Origin: Planctomycetota bacterium | Lineage (GTDB): Bacteria > Planctomycetota > UBA8742 > UBA2392 | DNA: 61,913 bases | Direction: 5' to 3' | NCBI GenBank assembly: GCA_019636195.1 | Contig: JAHBYA010000006.1 | Span: forward strand, 125,017 to 186,929 | Part shown: positions 50,716 through 58,328 of the stretch, one piece after another | Numbering within the stretch: the stretch's first letter is position 1 | How the letters are laid out: each line of letters starts with the position of its first letter | Translations under genes and position numbers: made by a program | Notes under the pieces: generated by a model | Database searches by the model: none | Seen by the model: only the letters and a program-made list of their open reading frames with translations | What the model was told of the DNA's origin: nothing

Positions 50716-51987
50716 CTAGGCCCGGTTTTCGTACAGCAGGTTGAAGTTCTGGTCGTACACCGCGGCGATGCTGCCGTTGCGATGCTTGCGGTACTGCTCG
50801 ACGATGGCCGCCAGAATCCGCTCCGGGTCGCGGTCGCCGCTGTCAATCGCCGGCGGGCGCTTGAACTCGATAAAGCCGGCGCGGGCAGTGCCCATCATGC
50901 GTGTGACGCGGCTTTTGCGGCTGGCGTAGCTTTCAAGCATTTCCAGGCTGACGGTGCTGCGGAAGAAAGCCTCAATCGTGCTGACGGGGGCGCTCCAGTC
51001 GTGGATGCGCGTGACAGTCTCGATCACGTCCAGCATGCACAGGTCCGGCCCGGCGCCGACGTCGGTGCCCAGCACCCAGGGGATGTCCAGCGCGCGGACT
51101 TTTTCAAGTTTCATGCGGCCGCTGTTCAGGGCCTCGTTGCTGGTCGGGCAGTGCACGACAATGCTGCCGCGCTTCTTGATCGTGCGCCAGTCAAAGTCAT
51201 CCAGGTGCACGCAGTGGGCCAGCAGCGTGCGCGGCGTAAGCAGCCCGGCCTGGTCATAGACATCGACGTAGCTTTTGGCGTCGGGAAAGGCGCGCGCCAC
51301 GGCGGCGCACTCGTCTTCGTTTTCAGCCAGGTGGGTCTGCACCCACAGCGTGTAGTCGAACGCGAACTCGCGCAGCTCTTTCAGCGACTTCATATCGCAG
51401 CTCAGTGCAAAGCGGGGCGTGACTGCAAGCTGCTCTTCCAGCTCAATCTGCAATTCCCTGAGCGTCGCGATGGCTTGGTCGAGCGGCTGTACCAGCGACT
51501 TCGGCTCGCCGGTTGTCATGATGGTCGGCCCGATCAGTGAAAAGCGCACGCCCGCATCCACGGCGGCCTTCACGCTTTCGGCGTGCGGGCTGCACCAGCA
51601 CGCGCCGGCCAGTGTGCCCGCAGCCGCCTGTTTGCGCTCAAAGCCTTGCGCGGCAACGGCGGCAAAGCCGGCATCGGCAAAGCGCGCTTCTTCGGGCCAG
51701 GCGTCTTCGGCCAGCCAGCCGAGCAATGACTTGCCCTTCACGCCCGCGATGCGGTGTTGCACCCAGTGAAAGTGCCAGTCGCAAAACGCCGGGGTGATGA
51801 TGCCTTCCACGGCGATGGGCTCGTACTCAACGTGGGGCAGGCCCAGGTAGCCCGATTCAGGCCGGTGAAAGGGGTCGTCGTAGGCGGTGTAGAGTATCGA
51901 GTTGCCCTCAACCCGCGCCTGGTTGGGGCTGATCGGCCAGACACACTGGCCCTGAAGCACACGGCGTTTGACAGGATCGTTCTGCAT
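50716..51987 (-). CDS. Guanine deaminase-like amidohydrolase
   Basis: 423 residues from ATG 51987 (an alternative Met at 52011 adds 8). It has the amidohydrolase metal motifs DWHFHWVQH, QTHLAENEDE and LAHCVHLDDFDW, then VHCPTSNEALNSG and LGTDVGAGPDLCML, an order typical of guanine deaminases and ATZ/TRZ-type deaminases. The reaction is probably guanine to xanthine plus ammonia; related deaminase substrates cannot be excluded. Cytoplasmic. It lies 18 bp after a nucleotide kinase-like gene, consistent with nucleotide metabolism. Confidence 0.82.
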   Translation of the reverse strand: MQNDPVKRRVLQGQCVWPISPNQARVEGNSILYTAYDDPFHRPESGYLGLPHVEYEPIAVEGIITPAFCDWHFHWVQHRIAGVKGKSLLGWLAEDAWPEEARFADAGFAAVAAQGFERKQAAAGTLAGACWCSPHAESVKAAVDAGVRFSLIGPTIMTTGEPKSLVQPLDQAIATLRELQIELEEQLAVTPRFALSCDMKSLKELREFAFDYTLWVQTHLAENEDECAAVARAFPDAKSYVDVYDQAGLLTPRTLLAHCVHLDDFDWRTIKKRGSIVVHCPTSNEALNSGRMKLEKVRALDIPWVLGTDVGAGPDLCMLDVIETVTRIHDWSAPVSTIEAFFRSTVSLEMLESYASRKSRVTRMMGTARAGFIEFKRPPAIDSGDRDPERILAAIVEQYRKHRNGSIAAVYDQNFNLLYENRA

Positions 51988-52029
51988 GGGCGTCAGGCCA
52001 GTGTACGCCACTTTCGGCAGCGCGGACAG

Positions 52030-52512
52030 CTAAGGTCTTGCCACCAGCGACAACAGCTCGTTCACAACCTGATCCAGCGGCGCCACGGTGCTGATTTCGC
52101 AGGTCGCGCTTGCGCGCAAGCGCGGCTCCAGCCACTCAAGATGCTGCAGCACGTAGGCCAGCTCTGCGGGGGATTTTCCGAAGGCGTTGGTCGTGCGACC
52201 GGCCAGCCGGGCCTTGATCACGTCGGCGGGTGCGCTCAGCAGGACGACATGGCTGAACTGCGGATAGAACCTGACCTGGTTCTCGGCGCAGCCGCTCACA
52301 AACAGGGCCTCTTGCGCATGGGCTTGCAGGGCTTCCTGCAACATGTCTTCGCGCCAGAGTTGATGGCCGTCGCTGTCGTGCCCGGACCAACCCGGTTCAT
52401 CCATGTCGATGGCCGCGTAGCCGCGCTTCCGCAGCTCAAGGATCACGCTGGACTTGCCGGCGCCAGACATGCCCGTCAACAACACGCGCGGATGCTTGAA
52501 CTGGCTTGGCAT
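52030..52512 (-). CDS. P-loop nucleotide or metabolite kinase-like protein
   Basis: 160 residues. Walker A is LLTGMSGAGKSSVILELRKR, then an acidic strand AAIDMDEPGW and a lid-like Arg segment KARLAGRTTNAFGK; this matches the shikimate/adenylate-kinase class of small P-loop kinases. Substrate not determined. The start is 3 bp after the xseA stop, and it precedes the deaminase gene, so the three probably form one minus-strand operon with the gene upstream of xseA. Confidence 0.75.
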   Translation of the reverse strand: MPSQFKHPRVLLTGMSGAGKSSVILELRKRGYAAIDMDEPGWSGHDSDGHQLWREDMLQEALQAHAQEALFVSGCAENQVRFYPQFSHVVLLSAPADVIKARLAGRTTNAFGKSPAELAYVLQHLEWLEPRLRASATCEISTVAPLDQVVNELLSLVARP

Positions 52513-52515
52513 GCC

Positions 52516-53718
52516 TCAGCTTCGTCGCGGTGTCACTTTGCTGGTTATCTCACCGTCGGCGAGTTTGCTCACGATCACGTCGCCGGGTTTGACCTCGCTG
52601 GCCTTCTTGATGACTTGCCCGGCTTCGTTGCGGGTGATGCTGTAGCCGCGTTGCAGCACCGCCAGCGGGTTCAATGCGTTCAGTCTCAAGCCTAAACCGG
52701 CAACCTGCTCGCGGCTGGCCCGCATGCGGTGCTTCATGCCGCCTTGCAGGCCTTCCCACAGGTAATCAAGCCTTTGCTGCTCGCGCCTTAGCTGGTTGAG
52801 CGGACCCTGCGCTTGCAGGCGCGAACCCAGATTGCCCAACCGTTCCTTCCATAGTTCAGCTGTGTGGCGCAGGCCGCGCGTGAGTCGCAGGCGGTACTCC
52901 TGCACAAGCTCGGCCATCTGGGCAAGTTCCGGGATCACCATTTCGGCGGCGGCGGTGGGCGTCGGCGCGCGCAGGTCGGCGACAAGGTCGGCGATGGTGG
53001 TATCCACCTCGTGGCCGACGGCGCTGACGACGGGGATTTCGCTGTCGTAAATCGCCCGTGCCACGGGCTCTTCGTTGAAGGCCCACAGGTCTTCCAGGCT
53101 GCCGCCGCCGCGGCCGACGATCATGACGTCAATGCCCAGCGCATCGTTCAGCGCGTTCAGCCTGCGGATTGCGCGGGCAATGTGCTCGGCGGCGCCATCG
53201 CCCTGCACCTTGACCGGCACGACCAGCAGCTCGACGAGGCGATTTCTGCGGCGAGCGGTCGTGATCATGTCGGCGACGGCGGCGCCGGTGGGCGACGTCA
53301 CCAGCGCCACCCGCTGCGGGTACTGCGGCAGGGCAACCTTGTGCGCGTCATCGAACAACCCGGCGGCGCTCAGGCGCTCATACATCTGCTGAAAGGCAAG
53401 CTGCAAGCCGCCCAGGCCGCGCGGCTCAACGCTTGTGGCCACCAGCGAGTACTCGCCGCGACGGATGTAAACGTCAAGCTTGCCGGTGATGGTGACTTCC
53501 AGACCGTCCTTGAGGTCAAAGCGCAGGCGCTCAAAGGTGCCGCGCCAGATAATCAGCCGTATCTGCGCGCCTTCGTCTTTAAGGTTGCAATAGACGTGGC
53601 CGGAGTGGTGCTGGCCGCGATAGTTGCCCAGTTCACCAGTGACGGCGACGTTCGCAAACGGCGCCTCAATGGCGCGCTTGAGCTGCTGCGAAAGCTCGGT
53701 AACCGTGATCGGATCCAT
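52516..53718 (-). CDS. xseA: Exodeoxyribonuclease VII large subunit
   Basis: 400 residues from ATG 53718. The N-terminal OB fold (VTELSQQLKRAIEAPF, VTGELGNYRGQHHSGHVYCN) precedes the catalytic core: VALVTSPTGAAVADMITT, DVMIVGRGGGSLEDLWAFNE and VVSAVGHEVDTTIADLVADL. A shortened coiled-coil and the LAVLQRGYSITRN motif close it. It degrades single-stranded DNA with XseB in repair. The start lies one base after the stop of the upstream gene. No xseB is visible in the window. Confidence 0.95.
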   Translation of the reverse strand: MDPITVTELSQQLKRAIEAPFANVAVTGELGNYRGQHHSGHVYCNLKDEGAQIRLIIWRGTFERLRFDLKDGLEVTITGKLDVYIRRGEYSLVATSVEPRGLGGLQLAFQQMYERLSAAGLFDDAHKVALPQYPQRVALVTSPTGAAVADMITTARRRNRLVELLVVPVKVQGDGAAEHIARAIRRLNALNDALGIDVMIVGRGGGSLEDLWAFNEEPVARAIYDSEIPVVSAVGHEVDTTIADLVADLRAPTPTAAAEMVIPELAQMAELVQEYRLRLTRGLRHTAELWKERLGNLGSRLQAQGPLNQLRREQQRLDYLWEGLQGGMKHRMRASREQVAGLGLRLNALNPLAVLQRGYSITRNEAGQVIKKASEVKPGDVIVSKLADGEITSKVTPRRS

Positions 53719-53719
53719 G

Positions 53720-54829
53720 TCAGCGCTTGCGCGGGTAGAACTGTTCGTCGCGCACTTCAATGCCCCAGTAGTCCAGCGCCTCGGTGTTGCCCGGGCTGAA
53801 AATCAGCACGCGCAGGTACATCGCCAGCGCCTCCTGCACCATGCCCCACTTTACGCAGTCGCGCGCCAGCGCCAGCGCGCCCGCGGTGTCTTCAAACTTC
53901 AACTCCTTGGCACGGGCGACGTACTGCATTTGCGGCGCGTTGTCTTTCACGCGAATCTCGGTGTCGGCGGCATTCATCACCCGCAATCGCGGTGACGGCA
54001 CAGCCACGCGCAACAGGCCGGGCTCGCGGCGGATAAAGCCCTCAAGGTCCAGCGCGCTGCCGCCGCCGCGCACGATGCGCCCCCACGTCGGGTATTGCTG
54101 CCCCTCCACGCTGCTGCCCGCGACCGGGGCCGCCCACTCCGTAATGTACGTGCGGTCCTGCTCCATGATCGTCTTTTCAACCTCAGGGTCGTAGCGCACC
54201 TCGTGGATGCGGTAATGCGGCTGTAACACGTAGGTGCGGCCCTCGATCGTGGACACCCAGGCCTCAAAGGCTTCGCCGCGCGCCGTGCGAACCTCGGCCC
54301 ATGACGCCAGGTACTTGCGCTCAAAGGCGCGGCCGGCGACGGGCACCTCGTTGCGGGCGATCGCGCCCTTTTGCGACTCATAGGCAATCAGCAGCGGCGA
54401 GTTCAGCGCCAGAAAGGTGTCGCCCCACGCCCGCGCGGTAAGGCCCCTGGCCTCAGTCTCCATGCGGTGCTTGGCCCAGCGCAGCGTTGTGTAACGCTTG
54501 AGTTCAGGCTCGGTGATGAACCCGTCGGCATCCAGGTCCAGGATGCGCCACGCCGCGTCCACCGGGGCCGCCTTGCCGCCCTTGGCGCTGATCACGAAGC
54601 GCGGCTCGCCCTTGTCATAGTGCCGGTCAAACTCTTCGCGGCTGACCTTGCCGTCGGTGTCGTCGTCAAAGCGGGCCATGAAGCCCTCAATGTCGAACTC
54701 CTGGTCTGTGCGCGGCGGCTCGCCGTTGGCCTGCTGCGGCGGCTCGCTGTCGAACACCGTAAAGTACAGCGCCACGCCCACGGCAACGCCGATCAACGCC
54801 AACAGCACGGCTGGGACAACTTTTTTCAT
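53720..54829 (-). CDS. Membrane-anchored EF-hand protein
   Basis: 369 residues from ATG 54829: a lysine-started membrane anchor (KKVVPAVLLALIGVAVGVAL) followed by an acidic linker and two EF-hand loops, DDDTDGKVSREE and DLDADGFITEPE. The remaining ~240 residues are an exported domain without a recognised family. The C-terminus (LARDCVKWGMVQEALAMYLR) looks like one TPR helix pair. Calcium binding is likely; role unknown. The stop is one base from the xseA start, so translation is probably coupled. It is divergent from the next gene. Confidence 0.72.
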   Translation of the reverse strand: MKKVVPAVLLALIGVAVGVALYFTVFDSEPPQQANGEPPRTDQEFDIEGFMARFDDDTDGKVSREEFDRHYDKGEPRFVISAKGGKAAPVDAAWRILDLDADGFITEPELKRYTTLRWAKHRMETEARGLTARAWGDTFLALNSPLLIAYESQKGAIARNEVPVAGRAFERKYLASWAEVRTARGEAFEAWVSTIEGRTYVLQPHYRIHEVRYDPEVEKTIMEQDRTYITEWAAPVAGSSVEGQQYPTWGRIVRGGGSALDLEGFIRREPGLLRVAVPSPRLRVMNAADTEIRVKDNAPQMQYVARAKELKFEDTAGALALARDCVKWGMVQEALAMYLRVLIFSPGNTEALDYWGIEVRDEQFYPRKR

Positions 54830-54877
54830 GCAGGCGGCAGTGTAGCAATTGAGCGACCGCTGCGTCATACTGGAGGC

Positions 54878-55921
54878 ATGAAGTGGGCGATCAGCATTGC
54901 GTTTCTGCTAGTTGCCGCGGCGCTTGTGCAAGGCCAGACGCCGCGCGCCGAGATGTCCGCAACGCAGGTGATTGAAGGCCTGCTGTCGCAGGATGCGGGC
55001 CTGAAAGACCGCGCTTGCACCGAGCTGGGCCAGATCACCAAAGAAAGCGCGGAAAAGGTCGGCGCTGAGTTGCTGCGCTACGGCGTGCGCGAGACCCAGC
55101 TTGTGCTGCACTCTGTCGCGACGGCCGACAAGCCCAACGCCGCAATCATCGCGCTGTGCGCCCTGGAAAGCGAAAACCACGATGTGCGGTCCGCGGCACT
55201 GAACGTGTTTACGCGCGTGTCGCCGGCCACCGCGACAGGCGCCGCCGAGCACGGCTTGACCGCGCGCCGTCAGGAGGCGCTGCGCAAGCTGCTGGAGGAC
55301 GGGCGCTACCTGCGGGCCTTCTGTGAAGGCATACGCCCCGAAAAGGCCAAGGGCGCGCGCGGCCCGGTGGAAGAGGCGATGCGGCTGATGGTGCTTCTTG
55401 ACCGCAAGCTTGGCGCGCGCGGCATGGCGCTGGTGCTGCGCCAGTGCGCGGCGCTGATGCAGGGAGACCAGCCCGCCGAAAACGAGACCCCGGCCGCCAA
55501 GCTGCTGTCTGAAAAGCTGCGGCGCGGCGCAACGCTGCTGCTGGAAGCGGTCCTGATCGGCGATGCCGCCATCCTGTTCAATTACCAGGCGACTGCCGGC
55601 CACGACGCGCGCAGCAAGGCCGCCGCCCGCATCCGCGCGTTTGCTGACGAGATGGAAAACCGCGAAGAAGAACACACCGGCAAAAAGCTCAAAGGCTGGC
55701 GCTACGGCGACTACCTGATCGCGCAATGGCAGAGCGACGTGACCGAGACCAGAGCCGCCGCCTACCTGCGCCTGAAGTGGTGGCGCGGTGACGATGAACC
55801 GCTGGCCGGCGAGCGCTACCCCGAGGCGGTGGACCGCATCAACGCGCTGCCGCGCCGCGAGGCGACAGCCCTGCGCGCCGCCCTGAAGAAGTGGTGGGTC
55901 GAGTACCGCGCCAAGGACTGA
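54878..55921 (+). CDS. Exported helical (HEAT-like) hypothetical protein
   Basis: 347 residues from ATG 54878; GGAGG lies unusually close to the ATG. The signal peptide is MKWAISIAFLLVAAALVQGQ. Helical repeats follow, such as AIIALCALESENHDVRSAAL, suggesting HEAT-like pairs in the first ~120 residues; the rest is all-alpha and charged. The open frame upstream of 54878 is antisense to the EF-hand gene and not coding. No family is recognised. It converges with the ketosynthase operon, with stops 5 bp apart. Confidence 0.65.
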   Translation: MKWAISIAFLLVAAALVQGQTPRAEMSATQVIEGLLSQDAGLKDRACTELGQITKESAEKVGAELLRYGVRETQLVLHSVATADKPNAAIIALCALESENHDVRSAALNVFTRVSPATATGAAEHGLTARRQEALRKLLEDGRYLRAFCEGIRPEKAKGARGPVEEAMRLMVLLDRKLGARGMALVLRQCAALMQGDQPAENETPAAKLLSEKLRRGATLLLEAVLIGDAAILFNYQATAGHDARSKAAARIRAFADEMENREEEHTGKKLKGWRYGDYLIAQWQSDVTETRAAAYLRLKWWRGDDEPLAGERYPEAVDRINALPRREATALRAALKKWWVEYRAKD

Positions 55922-55926
55922 AGCGG

Positions 55927-56721
55927 CTAGCCTGCGATATCGAATGCCACCGAGCTGCCGCCGTGCCCGGCCCATACGGCCCCCGGCTCAACGCCCAGCA
56001 GCAACGGCTCAAGCGTGTCCACGAACGTCAGCCCGTGGCGCAGGCTGCCCGGCGCCAGCTCGCGCGCGTTGCCGCGCGGCGCGTTGTAGCGTACATTGCC
56101 GATTCCCAGCCGGCCGCCTTCGCCCGACAGCAGCCACGCGGCGGCCGCGGTCTGGGGTTCTCTTGACGGGTCAATGGCCTGCGCCGCGGGCCCGGCTGCG
56201 TCGGCGGCAATCGCCAGCACGTGCCTTGCCCGGCCCTTTTCAATCCAGCGCACAGCCGTCGCCAGCGCGGCAAGGCCGCTGAGCGCACCCGCTGAAAGCA
56301 GCGTGCAGCGCCCGCGCAGGCGGTGCAGGATCGCCACTTCGCCCTGGAACATGCTGGGCAGCGTATAGACGAACAGTGCGGGCGAAGGGTTGCCGGCGCG
56401 ACGCGTGGCTTCAAACTGCGCGTCCGCCTCAAGGCACCCCAGCATGGTGCCGCCGACCTGCGCGACTTCGTCACGGTCGGCGGGCAGCGCCGCCGCAACC
56501 AGTTGCGAGCACGCGACCGCCGCCTTGCACAGCGGGTCCATGCGCCCGAACTTGGAAAACGGCGAGTCGAAAAACCAGCGCGCCCTCAGCACGGGCAGCC
56601 CCAGCGGGCCGGGCGCGACATCACCAAGCTCAGGCCAGCCCTTGCGCGTGACGTGGGCGCCAAGGGCGCTGAGCACGCCGCCGGGGGATATGCGGGCATA
56701 GGCAAGCAGGCGGGCCGTCAT
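55927..56721 (-). CDS. Ketosynthase-like protein lacking the active-site Cys
   Basis: 264 residues with the N-terminal ketosynthase fold (Ketoacyl-synt_2-like). The active-site elbow that normally reads ACASG is LLSAGALSGLAALA here, so the nucleophile Cys is Ala; the second half of a normal KS with the two His residues is also absent. Such partners are known in aryl polyene-type clusters and act like chain-length factors. It overlaps the complete ketosynthase gene by ATGA, so the two proteins are probably made together as a heterodimer. Confidence 0.75.
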   Translation of the reverse strand: MTARLLAYARISPGGVLSALGAHVTRKGWPELGDVAPGPLGLPVLRARWFFDSPFSKFGRMDPLCKAAVACSQLVAAALPADRDEVAQVGGTMLGCLEADAQFEATRRAGNPSPALFVYTLPSMFQGEVAILHRLRGRCTLLSAGALSGLAALATAVRWIEKGRARHVLAIAADAAGPAAQAIDPSREPQTAAAAWLLSGEGGRLGIGNVRYNAPRGNARELAPGSLRHGLTFVDTLEPLLLGVEPGAVWAGHGGSSVAFDIAG

Positions 56722-57779
56722 GGCGACACCACGATTGCGGTGTTCATGCCGCCGAAGCCGCTGTTGGTGGTCAGCACCAGCCCGGGGGCAACCTCGCGGG
56801 CGGCGCCATGCACGACATCCAGCGCGTACTCCGTCTCGCCGCGCGTGTAGCCGGCCGTCGGCGGTATGACCCCGGTGCAGGCGACGCGGGCGGCGACGAT
56901 CACCTCGATCAGCCCCGCGGCGCCCAGCGTGTGGCCGATCGCGCCCTTGATCCCGAACACCGGCGGCGGGCTGCCGTCAAACGCGGCATGAAATGCCCGC
57001 GCCTCCATGGCGTCGTTGTACAGCGTGCCCGTGCCGTGCGCGCAGATCGCGACCACACTTGACCTGTCAAGACCATGCAGCGCACGCTCCATCGCCAGCG
57101 CCAGACCGCTGCCGTCGCGGCTGGGCCCGCTGATGTGGTTGGCGTCGTTGCTGGCGCCGTAGCCGGCGATGTGCGGGCCCGGGCCCGGCTGCAGCAGCAG
57201 CGCAGCCGCCGCCTCGCCCAGGCTCAGGCCGTCGCGGGCGGCGTCAAAGGGCCGCGCGCCGGAAGCCGAGTCGCCCTGCAGGCTGTGAAAGCCCTGCGCG
57301 ACAAACGGCGTCAGCGCGTCGGCGCCCAGCACCAGCGCGGCGTCAGCGTCGCCGTCCTGCACCAGCTCAAGCCCTTCGATCACCGCCTGCGCGCCGCTGA
57401 CGCAGGCGTTGCTGACCACGCGCGTCAGGGCCGGCAGCTTCAGGCCCATGTCGGCAAGCTGGGCGGCCAGCGCGTTCAGGCCGTCGCCGCCGGCGCCTTC
57501 AAGCCACGGCTCAAGCTCACCCTTGGTGGTGGCAATCACCAGCGCCGCGCGCGCCGGCAGCATGCGCCAGACCTGGCGCAGCGCAAAGTGCGCCAGCGAC
57601 GTCGCCCGCCGCCCCGCAAACGCGGGCGGCAGCGTTGCCGCCGGTGCATCCGCGCCGGTGTGGGGGCGCACAGCCAGCAGGCTGCGGCCCTGCACCAGCA
57701 GCGGCCAGTACTCGTCGGTCGGCGACAGTGCCTCGCCGTCGGGCAGGGCAACTGAGGTTGCGGTGATGGCAACGCGCAT
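56718..57779 (-). CDS. Beta-ketoacyl synthase (FabF/aryl-polyene type)
   Basis: 353 residues, slightly shorter than FabF (about 410). The catalytic triad is complete: Cys126 in SNACVSGAQAV, His248 in ICAHGTGTLYND and His283 in GIKGAIGHTLGAAG, with Lys278. The end GFGGMNTAIVV matches the usual KS C-terminus. It would condense malonyl-ACP with an acyl primer. It lies between the thioesterase and the Cys-less KS-like gene on the minus strand. No ACP, ketoreductase or dehydratase gene is in the window, so the pathway must be completed elsewhere. Confidence 0.88.
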   Translation of the reverse strand: MRVAITATSVALPDGEALSPTDEYWPLLVQGRSLLAVRPHTGADAPAATLPPAFAGRRATSLAHFALRQVWRMLPARAALVIATTKGELEPWLEGAGGDGLNALAAQLADMGLKLPALTRVVSNACVSGAQAVIEGLELVQDGDADAALVLGADALTPFVAQGFHSLQGDSASGARPFDAARDGLSLGEAAAALLLQPGPGPHIAGYGASNDANHISGPSRDGSGLALAMERALHGLDRSSVVAICAHGTGTLYNDAMEARAFHAAFDGSPPPVFGIKGAIGHTLGAAGLIEVIVAARVACTGVIPPTAGYTRGETEYALDVVHGAAREVAPGLVLTTNSGFGGMNTAIVVSP

Positions 57780-57799
57780 GGCGCAAGCTTAACGCGCGG

Positions 57800-58261
57800 C
57801 TATGCCCACGGCGAGGGCTCGGGCGCGGCCTGCGGCGCGATGCCCCCCGCGCGCCAGCGGGCGCGGAAGGCCTCAAGAAACGGCGGAAAGTTCAGCGCCA
57901 GCTCGCCGCCCGGGTGCAGCAGCACCTGGATCGTCTCGCCTGTGGTCAGCAACTCGTTGTCGGTTGCGCGGCGCACCTCGTAGTGATGCACCAGTTTCGG
58001 GACTTCCATCCACAGCAGCTTTGCACTCACATGCAGCTTGTCGCCGTAGCGCGCGGGCCGCTTGTACGCAAGGTGCATATCGACCAGCGGGCACGCGATG
58101 CGCTCGCGCATGAAATCTTCGTAGCCCAGCCCGATGCGCGCCCCCAGCGCCTGCCGTGCGTCCTCAAGCCAGCGCACATAGTTGCCGTGCCACGCCATGC
58201 GCAGCAGGTCGCTTTCCATGAAGCGCACGGTCACGGCCAGGGTGTGCGACAGCGGTTCCAT
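57800..58261 (-). CDS. Hotdog-fold acyl-CoA/ACP thioesterase
   Basis: 153 residues of the 4-hydroxybenzoyl-CoA thioesterase/YbgC type: VRFMESDLLRMAWHGNYVRW, a region where this family usually carries its catalytic Asp/Glu, then YKRPARYGDKLHVSAKL and TTGETIQVLLHP. It releases the acyl chain or edits stalled intermediates. It is the first gene of a three-gene minus-strand operon, 20 bp before the ketosynthase gene. The C-terminus is extended by a Pro/Ala stretch. Confidence 0.85.
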   Translation of the reverse strand: MEPLSHTLAVTVRFMESDLLRMAWHGNYVRWLEDARQALGARIGLGYEDFMRERIACPLVDMHLAYKRPARYGDKLHVSAKLLWMEVPKLVHHYEVRRATDNELLTTGETIQVLLHPGGELALNFPPFLEAFRARWRAGGIAPQAAPEPSPWA

Positions 58262-58283
58262 CGCGGCACATTAGCCAAAAGAA

Positions 58284-58308
58284 AAAGGGCGGCAACGCGC
58301 CGCCCTTT
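58284..58308 (-). terminator. Rho-independent terminator of the second anchored-protein gene
   Basis: AAAGGGCGGC (58284-58293) pairs perfectly with GCCGCCCTTT (58299-58308). On the minus strand it comes 20 nt after the stop at 58329 and is followed by TTCTTTT, a classical terminator. It isolates the ketosynthase operon from the upstream gene. Confidence 0.88.
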
Positions 58309-58328
58309 CACCGCCGAGCACGGGGCCC

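Noticed and set aside
54371..54877. Upstream extension of the exported helical protein frame
   Set aside because: Antisense to the EF-hand gene; the signal peptide starts at 54878.
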